NCBI RefSeq assembly: GCF_006335115.1
Contig: NZ_VDMJ01000041.1
Coordinates: 1-64,000 of the forward strand
DNA from: Streptomyces sp. NP160
Lineage (GTDB): Bacteria; Actinomycetota; Actinomycetes; Actinomycetales; Quadrisphaeraceae
Reading direction: 5' to 3'
DNA: 64,000 nucleotides
Made by a program: the position numbers and the translations under genes. Shown piece after piece: positions 45,009 to 52,769 of this stretch. Position 1 is the stretch's first letter. The number at the start of each line of letters is the position of its first letter. The notes below the pieces were generated by a model, which ran no database searches, was not told the DNA's origin, and saw only the letters and a list, made by a program, of their open reading frames with translations.

Positions 45009-45117
45009 TTTGGGCGGAGCCCATAACGGTCTGCGGCGAAGCCGCTAGACCAGCAAATGTTTAACATTTGCTATGCTTGCTGCTCCGGTGGTCGCTGCTC
45101 CGGTGGTCGGCACTATA
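45009..45117. other. Candidate oriT / mob operon control region
   Basis: Within 100 bp before mobC lie two hairpins (TGGGC-GGA-GCCCA at 45011-45023, GCGGC-GAA-GCCGC at 45033-45045), a perfect palindrome with 10-bp arms AGCAAATGTT/AACATTTGCT at 45052-45072 that is strikingly AT-rich for this DNA, and two tandem 15-bp repeats GCTGCTCCGGTGGTC at 45079-45108. Inverted repeats next to a mobC-relaxase operon are typical of oriT. The palindrome might instead be the MobC operator. Confidence 0.55.
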
Positions 45118-45201
45118 GACGATGGGCCGGACACCCTCGGTGAGCACCCGCCGACCGGCCCGGCGACTGGCCCGCAGGGCCGGCGCCGCTACCGTGCGGC
45201 C

Positions 45202-45612
45202 ATGGTCTTCCCCGACACCCGCGATGCTGACAGCGGCCGATCCCTGCTCGAGCGCGAAGAGAGTGCTCTGGCGCGCAAGCGCCAGGCGATCAACGCCGGC
45301 GCCAAGTCCTTGGAAGCTGTGCGACGTGCCAGCGCAGACGCACGCGATGCGCTGCAGACGCTGCGCGACCTTGGGTTCAGCCAGCGAGAGCTCACCAATG
45401 CGTTCGGGCTGTCCCGCGATGAGGTGGCCCAGTTCTTCCCTCGTCGACCCCGCTCCGCGGGAACCGCCAGCACCGCCGAGCTCGCCGCCGGGGCCGAGGA
45501 CGCCTCGGCCTCGGATGACTCAGGCGCGACGGGCCCTGGCCCGGGCGAAGACCTCGGTACCGCCGTCGACGACGAGGCCCAGCAGCCACGACAGCAGCCT
45601 CAGGCTCGCTAG
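45202..45612 (+). CDS. Small HTH-like protein beside the candidate oriT, unknown
   Basis: 136 aa from ATG 45202. The middle is helical (EREESALARKRQAINAGAKS) with a helix-turn-helix-like segment LGFSQRELTNAFGLSRDEVA; the C-terminus is acidic and Gln-rich. Divergent from mobC across the candidate oriT, so a role in relaxosome formation or control is plausible. The family is not recognised. Its last 93 bp overlap the convergent small membrane gene. Confidence 0.6.
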   Translation: MVFPDTRDADSGRSLLEREESALARKRQAINAGAKSLEAVRRASADARDALQTLRDLGFSQRELTNAFGLSRDEVAQFFPRRPRSAGTASTAELAAGAEDASASDDSGATGPGPGEDLGTAVDDEAQQPRQQPQAR

Positions 45613-45726
45613 CAGCAACGCCCACAGCACCCGGACCAGCAGCACGACAATCATGGCCAGCACGCGGAGGCAGAACAGGAACACCGCGATGGCAATGGCG
45701 AACAGGAACGTCGTCATGGCCTGCAT
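45520..45726 (-). CDS. Small membrane protein, unknown (68 aa)
   Basis: 68 aa from ATG 45726, with GGGAGG 6 nt upstream. One long or two short hydrophobic helices (FLFAIAIAVFLFCLRVLAMI, LLLASLRLLSWLLGLVV) and a basic end. The ribosome binding site is good, but the 3' part lies antisense to the convergent gene at 45202, so one of the two could be spurious. No family recognised. Confidence 0.5.
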   Translation of the reverse strand: MQAMTTFLFAIAIAVFLFCLRVLAMIVVLLVRVLWALLLASLRLLSWLLGLVVDGGTEVFARARARRA

Positions 45727-46164
45727 GTGACGCCTCCCTTCGGCCCTGCCTCTGCACCGCGGACCGATCCAGAGGCGGTCGAGATGCGGTCGTGGATCAG
45801 GACAGCATGCCCCGACCGACCGACACCACGTCAATCCGTGAGCGGGCAGCACGTGGGTTCACTAGCACTGGCGGCGGGCTGCGCGTCCCCCCACCAGTCG
45901 CGGGCGCTGGGTCTAGGGAGGCCCTGGAAGGGGGAGGGGTCCCGCGGTGGTGGAGTCATCCGCCACGGGCACTACCGAGCCCACGAGAGTGCTCGACGTG
46001 GGCCCCGGTTCCAGCGGGCGCTCCTCGCGCTCAGCGGTTCTCCACCTGCTGTAGGGCCTACACCACCACCGCCGGCCACCAGCAGCCGTCAGACCCCTCA
46101 CCGCGACGCCGACCACGACGTCGACCACGAGGACGACCATGACGGCGGCCGCCACGGCGTCATC
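45727..46164. other. 438 bp without a supported gene
   Basis: Between the zeta-like gene's stop and the small membrane gene's start. A GTG-initiated frame (46155 to 45913, minus strand) encodes one hydrophobic stretch (AAAVMVVLVVDVVVGVAV), but lacks a ribosome binding site and has no other support. Confidence 0.4.
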
Positions 46165-47415
46165 TCACCGAGAGCCGCCAGGACCGCGCGGCTTCCCTCC
46201 CGGACTCAGGTTAGGCCCGCGCCCAGCCGGCGACGTCCAGCCTGGTGCGGCAGCGCTGCGCTGTGCCGCCTCACGGAACTGCGCTTGCCGCGTGACGCGA
46301 TCAGCCAAGGACATCGACGCCGGCCCACGCGGCGGGTCCGTCCGGCCCGACTGGACCGGCGCCGAGGACTGGCGGCCGTCGCCCGGTGCCGTTGGTGCCG
46401 CCACGCTGCGGGTCGAGCGAGCAACCGGCTGCAGGGGCCCTCCCGGGCCGCTGCGCGCCAGGTCGACCTCGAGCTGGGGCTGGCCCTGGAGGACCTGCTC
46501 TCGGCCCCCCGGGGTGCGGAGAACCTGGTAGCGCAGGACCGCCGGGCAGGTCTGTGCCAGCCCGGCCGCGGCCGCCTCTGAACGCGAGGGGCCACCCGGG
46601 CCCTGTGGGCCGTCGAAGACCTGGCGGGCGTACTCCGAGGGCACCCAGCGGCCACCGCCAGCGCTGCCCACACCGGTGAGTGCTTCGCGGTAGGCCAGAG
46701 CCCAGCGGTGCTCGATGCGCGCCTGGGAGAGCTCGGCGGAGACCTCCACGTCCAGGACCGTCACGGTGTAGCCCATCGCCTCCAGCCGGCCGCCCAGCTC
46801 GACCGCCTTGTCGGGGTTCGACAGGACCGTGTCGATGATGACGTTGGCACCTGCCCGCAGCAGCTGACGCTGCTGCGCCCGCGCCAGCAGACCGGACTCC
46901 TCCTGCAGCAGCGCGGACATCTCCAAGGGGAAGAACCGCTCCCCCGCAGCCTCTAACTGTCGGATCTCGCTGGGCTTGATGAACCGCTCGTAGGAGCCAT
47001 CCGCCAGGGCCGCGTGGACCAGCCCCTCCTTGAAGTGGTCGGCGTCGATGACGGTGTAGGACGCCGGGTCCAGACCTTCGGCTGCCATGAACGGAACCCG
47101 CACCGTGGACTTGCCGGCGCCGGGGGGCCCGGCCATGACGATGGCGTGCCGCTCCTGGTCGGCTCGAGCACCTGCGTTGGCCTCGACGAGCAGCTGCCGG
47201 TGCAGTCGCCGTCTGAGGGGTGTGGGTTCTCCGCCCCTGAACCAGGCACCGACATTCGTCGTCGCCGTCGACCCTTCCACCGACAGCGGTCCGCCAGCTC
47301 GGCTCAGGCGGCGGACCTGCGCCATGTGCGCGGCCACCTGAGCGTCGAGGTCACTCACCGCGCGGCCAGCACCACCACCGGCACTGCCACCGGCGCCGTC
47401 GCTGGGGTTGCTCAC
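46165..47415 (-). CDS. Zeta-toxin-like kinase
   Basis: 416 aa from GTG 47415 (GTGA overlap with the upstream HTH gene). VMAGPPGAGKSTVRVPF is the P-loop; YTVIDADHFKE, NVIIDTVLSN and RIEHRWALAYREALTG follow as in zeta/PezT kinases that phosphorylate UDP-N-acetylglucosamine and block wall synthesis. The C-terminal ~130 residues are disordered and basic, with MSLADRVTRQAQF ~50 residues from the end, similar to motifs near the ends of the relaxase and DUF3801 proteins. The partner gene encodes an HTH protein, not a typical epsilon/PezA antitoxin. Confidence 0.85.
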   Translation of the reverse strand: MSNPSDGAGGSAGGGAGRAVSDLDAQVAAHMAQVRRLSRAGGPLSVEGSTATTNVGAWFRGGEPTPLRRRLHRQLLVEANAGARADQERHAIVMAGPPGAGKSTVRVPFMAAEGLDPASYTVIDADHFKEGLVHAALADGSYERFIKPSEIRQLEAAGERFFPLEMSALLQEESGLLARAQQRQLLRAGANVIIDTVLSNPDKAVELGGRLEAMGYTVTVLDVEVSAELSQARIEHRWALAYREALTGVGSAGGGRWVPSEYARQVFDGPQGPGGPSRSEAAAAGLAQTCPAVLRYQVLRTPGGREQVLQGQPQLEVDLARSGPGGPLQPVARSTRSVAAPTAPGDGRQSSAPVQSGRTDPPRGPASMSLADRVTRQAQFREAAQRSAAAPGWTSPAGRGPNLSPGGKPRGPGGSR

Positions 47416-47873
47416 TGGCCTTCGGGGGCAGGGTGGCGCCGGTTGAAAATCTCTTCGTAGACGTCCTCCTCGATCAGACCGAGCCCCTCGGCGTCTTCCA
47501 CCTCCGACCACGCCCCTGGCGGGTCGGCACTGAAGTCGTCGAAGGGGTCACGCTCGACCGCGGCGTAGGGGAAGCGCACCAGCTCGTCGACCAACTGATC
47601 CCGTGCGAGCAGGCCGGCGGCGTACCGCTTGCAGGCCTCCATCGGCGTCGCACTGGAGAAGCCCTCCGCAGGCTGCGGCAGGTTCGCAGCTCGCTTCAGG
47701 ATGCCGTTCACCGTGGGCTGGGTCACGCCCAGAAGGGCGGCGATCTCGCGCTGACTCACCCCACCCGCAGCGAGCTGCAGCATGGCGCGGCGCTCATCCA
47801 TGTCGACGATCTCGCTCTGGTGATGAAGCCTCACCAGGGTGCGCGCCGCAGGCAGATCGTTGATGAGAGTCAT
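47412..47873 (-). CDS. HTH protein, likely antitoxin/autorepressor of the zeta pair
   Basis: 153 aa. LQLAAGGVSQREIAALLGVT plus QPTVNGILKRA is a clear helix-turn-helix (~40-75). The acidic C-terminal half (ERDPFDDFSADPPG, AEGLGLIEEDVYEEIFN) could bind the basic zeta-like kinase. AAGGAGG lies 4 nt before ATG 47873, and a palindrome sits 16 nt upstream. Overlap with the kinase gene indicates tight coupling, as in toxin-antitoxin pairs. Confidence 0.75.
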   Translation of the reverse strand: MTLINDLPAARTLVRLHHQSEIVDMDERRAMLQLAAGGVSQREIAALLGVTQPTVNGILKRAANLPQPAEGFSSATPMEACKRYAAGLLARDQLVDELVRFPYAAVERDPFDDFSADPPGAWSEVEDAEGLGLIEEDVYEEIFNRRHPAPEGQ

Positions 47874-47888
47874 GCCGCCTCCTTGCCC

Positions 47889-47908
47889 GTGATAGCCCAT
47901 GCTATCAC
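47889..47908. promoter_or_regulatory. Palindromic operator before the HTH-zeta pair
   Basis: GTGATAGC (47889-47896) and GCTATCAC (47901-47908) are perfect 8-bp arms with a 4-nt spacer, centred just upstream of the ribosome binding site. Its position fits autoregulation by the HTH protein. Confidence 0.65.
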
Positions 47909-48352
47909 GATCGGGTGGTGCCGCCCGGTCCATGAGTCTGCACGTCTGTTGCCTGTGACCGCGAAGGCTCTGACGGCGGCCGGCCGGACTCTCGCCCCAC
48001 CTTGCGATCGCTGCGCGAAGGCCTCCGCGTGCTTTCGGTGAGCAACCGTCTCACTTCCTAGGTTCTGAGACGATGAGTGCTCGCTTGGCGGCCAACGCTC
48101 AGGTTTCGCGTAGGTAGCGCCGATGGAGGGACTGCCAGCTGGAGCGTGCTGCATCCCGTCGTCATCAAGGGCAAACGCGCTAGACTGGTGGTAGCCCGCT
48201 CCCGCTGGGGGTTGGGAAGTGAGGCCGGGACCCCCGCCGGACGACGGGACCCGGCCTTCGCGCTGTCTGGCTCTGGCTAGCGATCATCATGTGCGCTCTC
48301 GTGGACACGCTGCGCTCTCACTCTGCCGCTGCCACGCCGAAACGAGCGGCCT
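47909..48352. other. 444 bp without a gene
   Basis: Between the zeta pair's upstream region and the end of the DUF3800-like gene. I see nothing convincing; the short frames here are Arg/Ser-rich. Confidence 0.4.
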
Positions 48353-49129
48353 TCAGCGCATCGGCACGTCGTGGTGCTGGATCGCCAGCGAGAGCCTGGC
48401 CAGGTGCTCAGGGTGCCCCTCTCGTGCCAGGCCCGCGGCCCCCGCGATGGTGTCGGGCAGCCACAGCAGTGGCTCTTCGATCGGCTGGGCGAACTCGACG
48501 CGGACGGCCGCGGACAGCCGGTTCGCCGAGCGCAGGGCGTCGACCATCTGCAGGTCGCGGCGGTTCTGCTGCGGGGTGCGCTGTTCTTGGACGATGAGGC
48601 TGACCCCATGGGCCTCCAGGGCGGGGTGCAGCGTCTCCAGGCACAGACGGCGGGCGCGCTCCTGCTTGGCGTCGGGAACGGGAGCGGCCACGACGACGAC
48701 GCAGTGCAGTGCAGCGCTGAGGGCAGCGATGCCAGCAGTGATCTGCCGTCGACGCGCCTGGCTCTCGTCGCGCCAGTGCAGACGGTCCTGGCGCGGCAGC
48801 AGCAGTCCCCGCAGGGCCGCGCGCAGCCGCTCCTGCTCCTCGGCGGTGCAGATGGCAGCAGCCATGAGGTAGATGCGTTCCCCGGGCTGGGCGAAGACCC
48901 CGGGCCCGACCGGCAGCGCGGTCCTCCGCGCGCCGAGCGTGGGGCTGCCTGCATCACCGGCCGAAGCACCGCGCACGCGAGCGGCGAAGCCACCGACGTG
49001 CGCGCTGGCGCCGAGGCGGCGGGAGGACTCATCGACGAAGGCGACGAGCTGGCTGGCTGAGCGTGACCGCTGGGCAGACCCGGTGACAGTCGTTGAGGCG
49101 CGCCGCCCAGAGCGGTTCTGGGGAGTCAT
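48353..49129 (-). CDS. DUF3800-like protein
   Basis: 258 aa. LVAFVDESSRRLG near the start, RIYLMAAAICTAEEQERLRA, DRLHWRDESQARR and VEFAQPIEEPLLWLPDTIAG. The FxDESG-like beginning and the late [DE]-P-LLW-D region match DUF3800, a family with an RNase H-like fold often found on mobile elements. Acidic residues D32, E33 and the HWRDE motif could form a metal site. The ATG overlaps the YfbU-domain gene stop (ATGA). Confidence 0.65.
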   Translation of the reverse strand: MTPQNRSGRRASTTVTGSAQRSRSASQLVAFVDESSRRLGASAHVGGFAARVRGASAGDAGSPTLGARRTALPVGPGVFAQPGERIYLMAAAICTAEEQERLRAALRGLLLPRQDRLHWRDESQARRRQITAGIAALSAALHCVVVVAAPVPDAKQERARRLCLETLHPALEAHGVSLIVQEQRTPQQNRRDLQMVDALRSANRLSAAVRVEFAQPIEEPLLWLPDTIAGAAGLAREGHPEHLARLSLAIQHHDVPMR

Positions 49130-50082
49130 GAGACGGCAGAACCGCCGTCGCCTGAGGGAGGGTTCGTGGCCAGGCGGGTCCTGGGCAGCATCGAGGCCCT
49201 GGCCAGGCCGTGCAGCTCCTCAGCGGTCAGGGTCAGTGCGCCACGTCCCAGGCCGAAGCCGCGGACGGCCTCATCCTGCTTGGCGCGCCACAGGGGCCGG
49301 TAGGCCGCCAGCAGTCGCTGGTAGAGACCCAGCTGACGGGCGTGAGAGTTGCCGTTGTCGTGGGCGGCGAAAATCTCGCGCAGGTCGACGTAGAGGCCCT
49401 TGCTGAGCAGGTAGCGCGCGTAGCCGAGCAGCCGGGACTCGACGGGATCGTTGGCGTCGAAGCCGCGAAAGCTCAGCATGTCTTGGGCGTAGCGCTCGCT
49501 GCGCTCGATGGCCTGCTGCTCGTCGGGCGCCAGCTGGGACCAGGCGAACTGCAGGACGCGGAACATCGTGAGGATCTCGTGGACCAGGTCACAGGCCTGG
49601 TCGCTGAGCTCGGGCTCCATGGCCACGAACAGGTCGGGGTACTCCGCGGTGTAGCCGTGCTCGAGGGCTTCGGCGGCGCGCAGGTGGCTGCCGGCGTCGC
49701 CGTCGGCCAGGTCCATGGGGTCGAAGCGCTCGCCCCACTGGTCCTCGACGGCGCGTCCCGCCGCGCCATGCGACGGGTTGGCGCGCTGCTCGGAGGTCTG
49801 CCCGGTTGTCTGCCCGGTTGTCTGCCCGGAGGGTCGCGTGCCCAGCAGCGCCAGGATGCGGTGCTGCATCGCCAGGGTGCGCCGCTCGACGTAGCTCAGG
49901 GTCGCGGGGCGGGTGTGGTTGTAGGGGTTGACGTAGCCCTCGGCGCCGGCGGCACGGGGATCTTTGATCGCCTGGTCGATGAGCTGGCGCACGAGGTCGC
50001 CGGTGGCCATGCCACGGGCTTCGGCGTAGGCGTCTAGCCCGGCGCGGGCGGCCTCGTCGATGCGGATGTTGAGCTGCGCCAT
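49126..50082 (-). CDS. Ribbon-helix-helix protein fused to a YfbU domain
   Basis: 318 aa. Residues 1-45 (MAQLNIRIDEAARAGLDAYA) form a ribbon-helix-helix. LSYVERRTLAMQHRILALLG begins the YfbU domain, continuing EILTMFRVLQFAWSQLAPDE, FRGFDANDPVESRLLGYARY and LGLYQRLLAAYRPLW, with a linker of TGQTTGQTS repeats inside. E. coli YfbU (no DNA-binding domain) has been linked to cell-death modulation. The fusion suggests a self-regulating toxin or defence regulator. Divergent from the integrase, with a palindrome between. Confidence 0.75.
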   Translation of the reverse strand: MAQLNIRIDEAARAGLDAYAEARGMATGDLVRQLIDQAIKDPRAAGAEGYVNPYNHTRPATLSYVERRTLAMQHRILALLGTRPSGQTTGQTTGQTSEQRANPSHGAAGRAVEDQWGERFDPMDLADGDAGSHLRAAEALEHGYTAEYPDLFVAMEPELSDQACDLVHEILTMFRVLQFAWSQLAPDEQQAIERSERYAQDMLSFRGFDANDPVESRLLGYARYLLSKGLYVDLREIFAAHDNGNSHARQLGLYQRLLAAYRPLWRAKQDEAVRGFGLGRGALTLTAEELHGLARASMLPRTRLATNPPSGDGGSAVS

Positions 50083-50106
50083 AGCAGCACCGTAACAACG
50101 CGCAGC

Positions 50107-50129
50107 GCTTTGCTAGGCGCTAGCAGAGC
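50107..50129. promoter_or_regulatory. Palindrome between the RHH-YfbU and integrase genes
   Basis: Arms GCTTTGCTAG and CTAGCAGAGC pair with one mismatch around GCG. It lies 25 nt upstream of the RHH-YfbU start and 38 nt upstream of the integrase start. Possible operator for the RHH protein, or part of an attachment site; position alone does not decide. Confidence 0.5.
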
Positions 50130-50166
50130 GATGCGGCGTGTCGGACTGGCGCGGAAGGACGGGATA

Positions 50167-51483
50167 ATGAGGGGAATCCCGTCCTATGCCGGCAACCTTT
50201 CCCGCACGGTCGGGGGCGGCGCCTACCGTCAGGTGGTGGCCTTCCCCGCCTCTCCCGGTGTCGATGCCGACGCCGACGTCGGCGCCTCCGAGAGCGTCGG
50301 CCTCGACGGCGTGGTCGACGACGGCTTCGCTCCTGAGATCGTCCCGGGGCTGGATACCGGCATCGCCGTGGACGGCGATGATCGCGACAGCGTCGATGAG
50401 GACCTTGGCGACGAAGCCGTCCTCGATGGAGCGGCGATCGAGGGGCAGCTGGAGCTGGCCTCGCTCGGAGTGCTGCCACAGCTGGCGGGGTTGCCCGAGC
50501 GCGAGGCGGCTTACGCCCGCGCCGCCCGGGCGGAGAACACCCTGCGCGGGTACCGCTTCGACTGGGCCGACTTCACCACCTGGTGCACCACCCACGCCGC
50601 AGAGCCGATGCCCGCTTCTCCCTCAGCGCTGACCGGCTACCTGGTCGCGCTGGCCGAGGCCGGCGCGAAGGTCGGCACCCTGTCCCGGCGCTTGAGCTCG
50701 ATCAAGTTCGCCCACGCCAGCGCCGGCCACCCCGACCCCGCCACCCACCCCCGGGTCATGGCCGTCTGGGAAGGCATCCGCCGCCTCCACGGCGCCCCGC
50801 CGCAGCAGGCGGCCCCGCTGATGCCGCCGCTGCTGTTTGACGTGCTGGCGGCCTGTCCGGTCACCAGGACCTGGCCCGCGCCAGCCTTGACCGCGTCGGG
50901 GCGCCCCTCGAGGGCAGCAGTCCGAGCACCGGAGCCGGATCTGACCGGGGCGCGTGACCGCGCGCTGCTGCTGGTCGGCTTCGTGGGCGCCTTACGCCGC
51001 AGCGAGCTGGCAGCCCTGGAGGTCGCCGACGTCGCCGAGCACCCCAACGGCCTGGTGCTGTCCCTACCGCGATCCAAGACCAACCAGACCGGCAGCCGCG
51101 CCGAGCTCGTCGTCCTGCCCCGCGCCGGCAACCCCGACCGCTGCCCCGTCCTGGCGCTGCAGCGCTGGCTCGAGCTCGCCGACATCACCGAGGGCCCGGT
51201 GTTCCGCGGCGTCACCAAGGCCAACCGTCCAGCTCAGCGCCGCCTGCACCCAGAATCGGTGACCACCCTCGTCAAAGGCGCCCTGGCCCGCACCGGCGCC
51301 CCGACGACGGGGTACAGCGGGCACTCCCTGCGGGCAGGGTTCGTCACCTACGCCCACCTGCGGGGCTCGAGCGACCGCGCGATCGCCCACCAGACCCGGC
51401 ACCGCTCGATGGCCTCCCTGGGCGGATACGTGCGGGTCTCACACGCTTGGACCGACAACGCGGCAACGGCTCTGGGGCTGTAG
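50167..51483 (+). CDS. Tyrosine recombinase / integrase
   Basis: 438 aa from ATG 50167. An acidic N-terminal region (~1-100) is followed by a SAM-like core-binding domain (AENTLRGYRFDWADFTTWCT ... GTLSRRLSSIKFAHASAGH) and the catalytic domain with GALRRSELAALEVADV (first Arg), GHSLRAGFVTYAHLRG (HxxR), HRSMASLGGYVRVS (second His and nucleophile Tyr). Phage- or ICE-type integrase. The GATxxR-like GARDRALLLVG precedes the first Arg as usual. It may integrate this element or only the adjacent cargo. Confidence 0.9.
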   Translation: MRGIPSYAGNLSRTVGGGAYRQVVAFPASPGVDADADVGASESVGLDGVVDDGFAPEIVPGLDTGIAVDGDDRDSVDEDLGDEAVLDGAAIEGQLELASLGVLPQLAGLPEREAAYARAARAENTLRGYRFDWADFTTWCTTHAAEPMPASPSALTGYLVALAEAGAKVGTLSRRLSSIKFAHASAGHPDPATHPRVMAVWEGIRRLHGAPPQQAAPLMPPLLFDVLAACPVTRTWPAPALTASGRPSRAAVRAPEPDLTGARDRALLLVGFVGALRRSELAALEVADVAEHPNGLVLSLPRSKTNQTGSRAELVVLPRAGNPDRCPVLALQRWLELADITEGPVFRGVTKANRPAQRRLHPESVTTLVKGALARTGAPTTGYSGHSLRAGFVTYAHLRGSSDRAIAHQTRHRSMASLGGYVRVSHAWTDNAATALGL

Positions 51484-51493
51484 GGACGTGGAC

Positions 51494-51676
51494 ATGGCGA
51501 AGCGCACTGCTCCGGCGGACCTTGCTGGGCAGCTGATGTTGCAGGTCTCAGCTGGCCGCTTCTTCCGCCCCGAGGCACACCTCAACGAGACCCTGCACCG
51601 ACGCGTCATCCACACGAACGTGTGGACCCCCAAACGCTGCCGCCAGCGGTCGACTGACCATGCCGCTGCTGGGTGA
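51494..51676 (+). CDS. Short ORF after the integrase, possibly a gene fragment
   Basis: 60 aa (MAKRTAPADLAGQLMLQVSA ... HLNETLHRRVIHTNVWTPKR), starting 10 nt after the integrase stop. The sequence looks protein-like and ends abruptly, as if it were the 5' part of a longer gene cut at an insertion boundary. Family not identified; it could also be spurious. Confidence 0.3.
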   Translation: MAKRTAPADLAGQLMLQVSAGRFFRPEAHLNETLHRRVIHTNVWTPKRCRQRSTDHAAAG

Positions 51677-51694
51677 TTCTGGGCGCACCTGCAG

Positions 51695-52732
51695 CTACTT
51701 CCCGAGTCGGCGGTCGACCTCCCGCTGAACCTCCATATCAATCTCATCGATGAACCGCGCCACCGGCTTTTCCAAGGTCGTAAGGGGTTCTTCGACGTCA
51801 GCAAACGCCCTCAATGCTTTCAGGACCTCATCAGTACGTTGCAGCGATTCAGCGCGGGTGCGCCACGACGTCAGAGTTCCTGAAGTAACGGGTAGCTGGC
51901 GGGTGAGGAAGTTTGCAGGTGGTTCACTCTCAGCCGCGCGCCTGTCTTCTGGGAGTTGCTGAAGCACCCTTAAGATGAAGTCTCGACCTAGGCCCGGGAA
52001 GGTTTCCGATTCGATCTTTTGCAAGTCAGCTTCTAACGCCGTCAGTCTTCCCAAAAGATGTCTAGATAGCGCCGAAGCGACTTCCTGGACGTCAAGGTTT
52101 AGGTCTTTCAGGAGGTGCTCGGCGACGGCCCGCGTCAGCATCTGTACGCTTCCGGTGCTCTTCGGTCCAGTCCCTTGAGGCGTGTCCTCCCCCAGGATTT
52201 CCCGTACCCCTGATGGGATGATGCCAATTTCACTCATAACCCACTTCTCGTGCAGCAGGAAGGTACAGCACAAGAAGAAGTAGATGCTATTGGTCGCCTG
52301 TAGGATGTCAGGGTGCAGGTGGTCGCGGTGGTAGGCGGCGTTTCGAAATCGGTGAAGCGCTTTCGCGCAGGCGCCGTACTCCTCAGGTAGATCCAAGCCT
52401 GAAGCACCCAGGGCGTAGGTAACGAGGTCCTTGAAATTTGATTCAATTTTGTCTTGACGTTTCCTGGAAATAGCTTGGCTTATCAAATCTAATTGAAGAG
52501 CCTTGCCCTCCTCGTCGAGGTCCTCAGCGGCTCCTAGGGACTCGGCGAGGTCGCGGTACTTCTCAGCCCAGACCAGTCCAGCGCGTGCGGTACGCATTAA
52601 GGAGATTTCCGCGGCGTTGTCCAGCAGCAGGAACGCCAGGCGGACGTGGGCGACGTCGTCGTAGGCGGCCAGCCGCTTAGCTTCGAAGAGCTGGACGGCG
52701 ATGCGTTCTAGCTCCTCCATCGTCGAGGGCAC
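51695..52732 (-). CDS. HEPN-like protein of a possible defence trio
   Basis: 345 aa from GTG 52732, with GGAGGA 6 nt upstream. Helical throughout. ALHRFRNAAYHRDHLHPDIL (~126-145) contains RNAAYH, the R-N-x3-H form of the HEPN RNase motif, after a helix-rich lead (HVRLAFLLLDNAAEISLMRT). The C-terminal half is coiled-coil-like. HEPN proteins are typical RNase effectors in toxin-antitoxin and anti-phage systems. Codon use is less GC-biased than in the surrounding genes. Third gene of the MBL-4TM-HEPN set; the family is not otherwise recognised. Confidence 0.65.
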   Translation of the reverse strand: MPSTMEELERIAVQLFEAKRLAAYDDVAHVRLAFLLLDNAAEISLMRTARAGLVWAEKYRDLAESLGAAEDLDEEGKALQLDLISQAISRKRQDKIESNFKDLVTYALGASGLDLPEEYGACAKALHRFRNAAYHRDHLHPDILQATNSIYFFLCCTFLLHEKWVMSEIGIIPSGVREILGEDTPQGTGPKSTGSVQMLTRAVAEHLLKDLNLDVQEVASALSRHLLGRLTALEADLQKIESETFPGLGRDFILRVLQQLPEDRRAAESEPPANFLTRQLPVTSGTLTSWRTRAESLQRTDEVLKALRAFADVEEPLTTLEKPVARFIDEIDMEVQREVDRRLGK

Positions 52733-52769
52733 AGGGTCTCCTCCTTCAACCGGTGGAGTGGTGAGGTGG

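Noticed and set aside
45913-46155. 80-aa minus-strand frame with one hydrophobic stretch
   Set aside because: No ribosome binding site, and the rest is Pro/Arg/Ser-rich.
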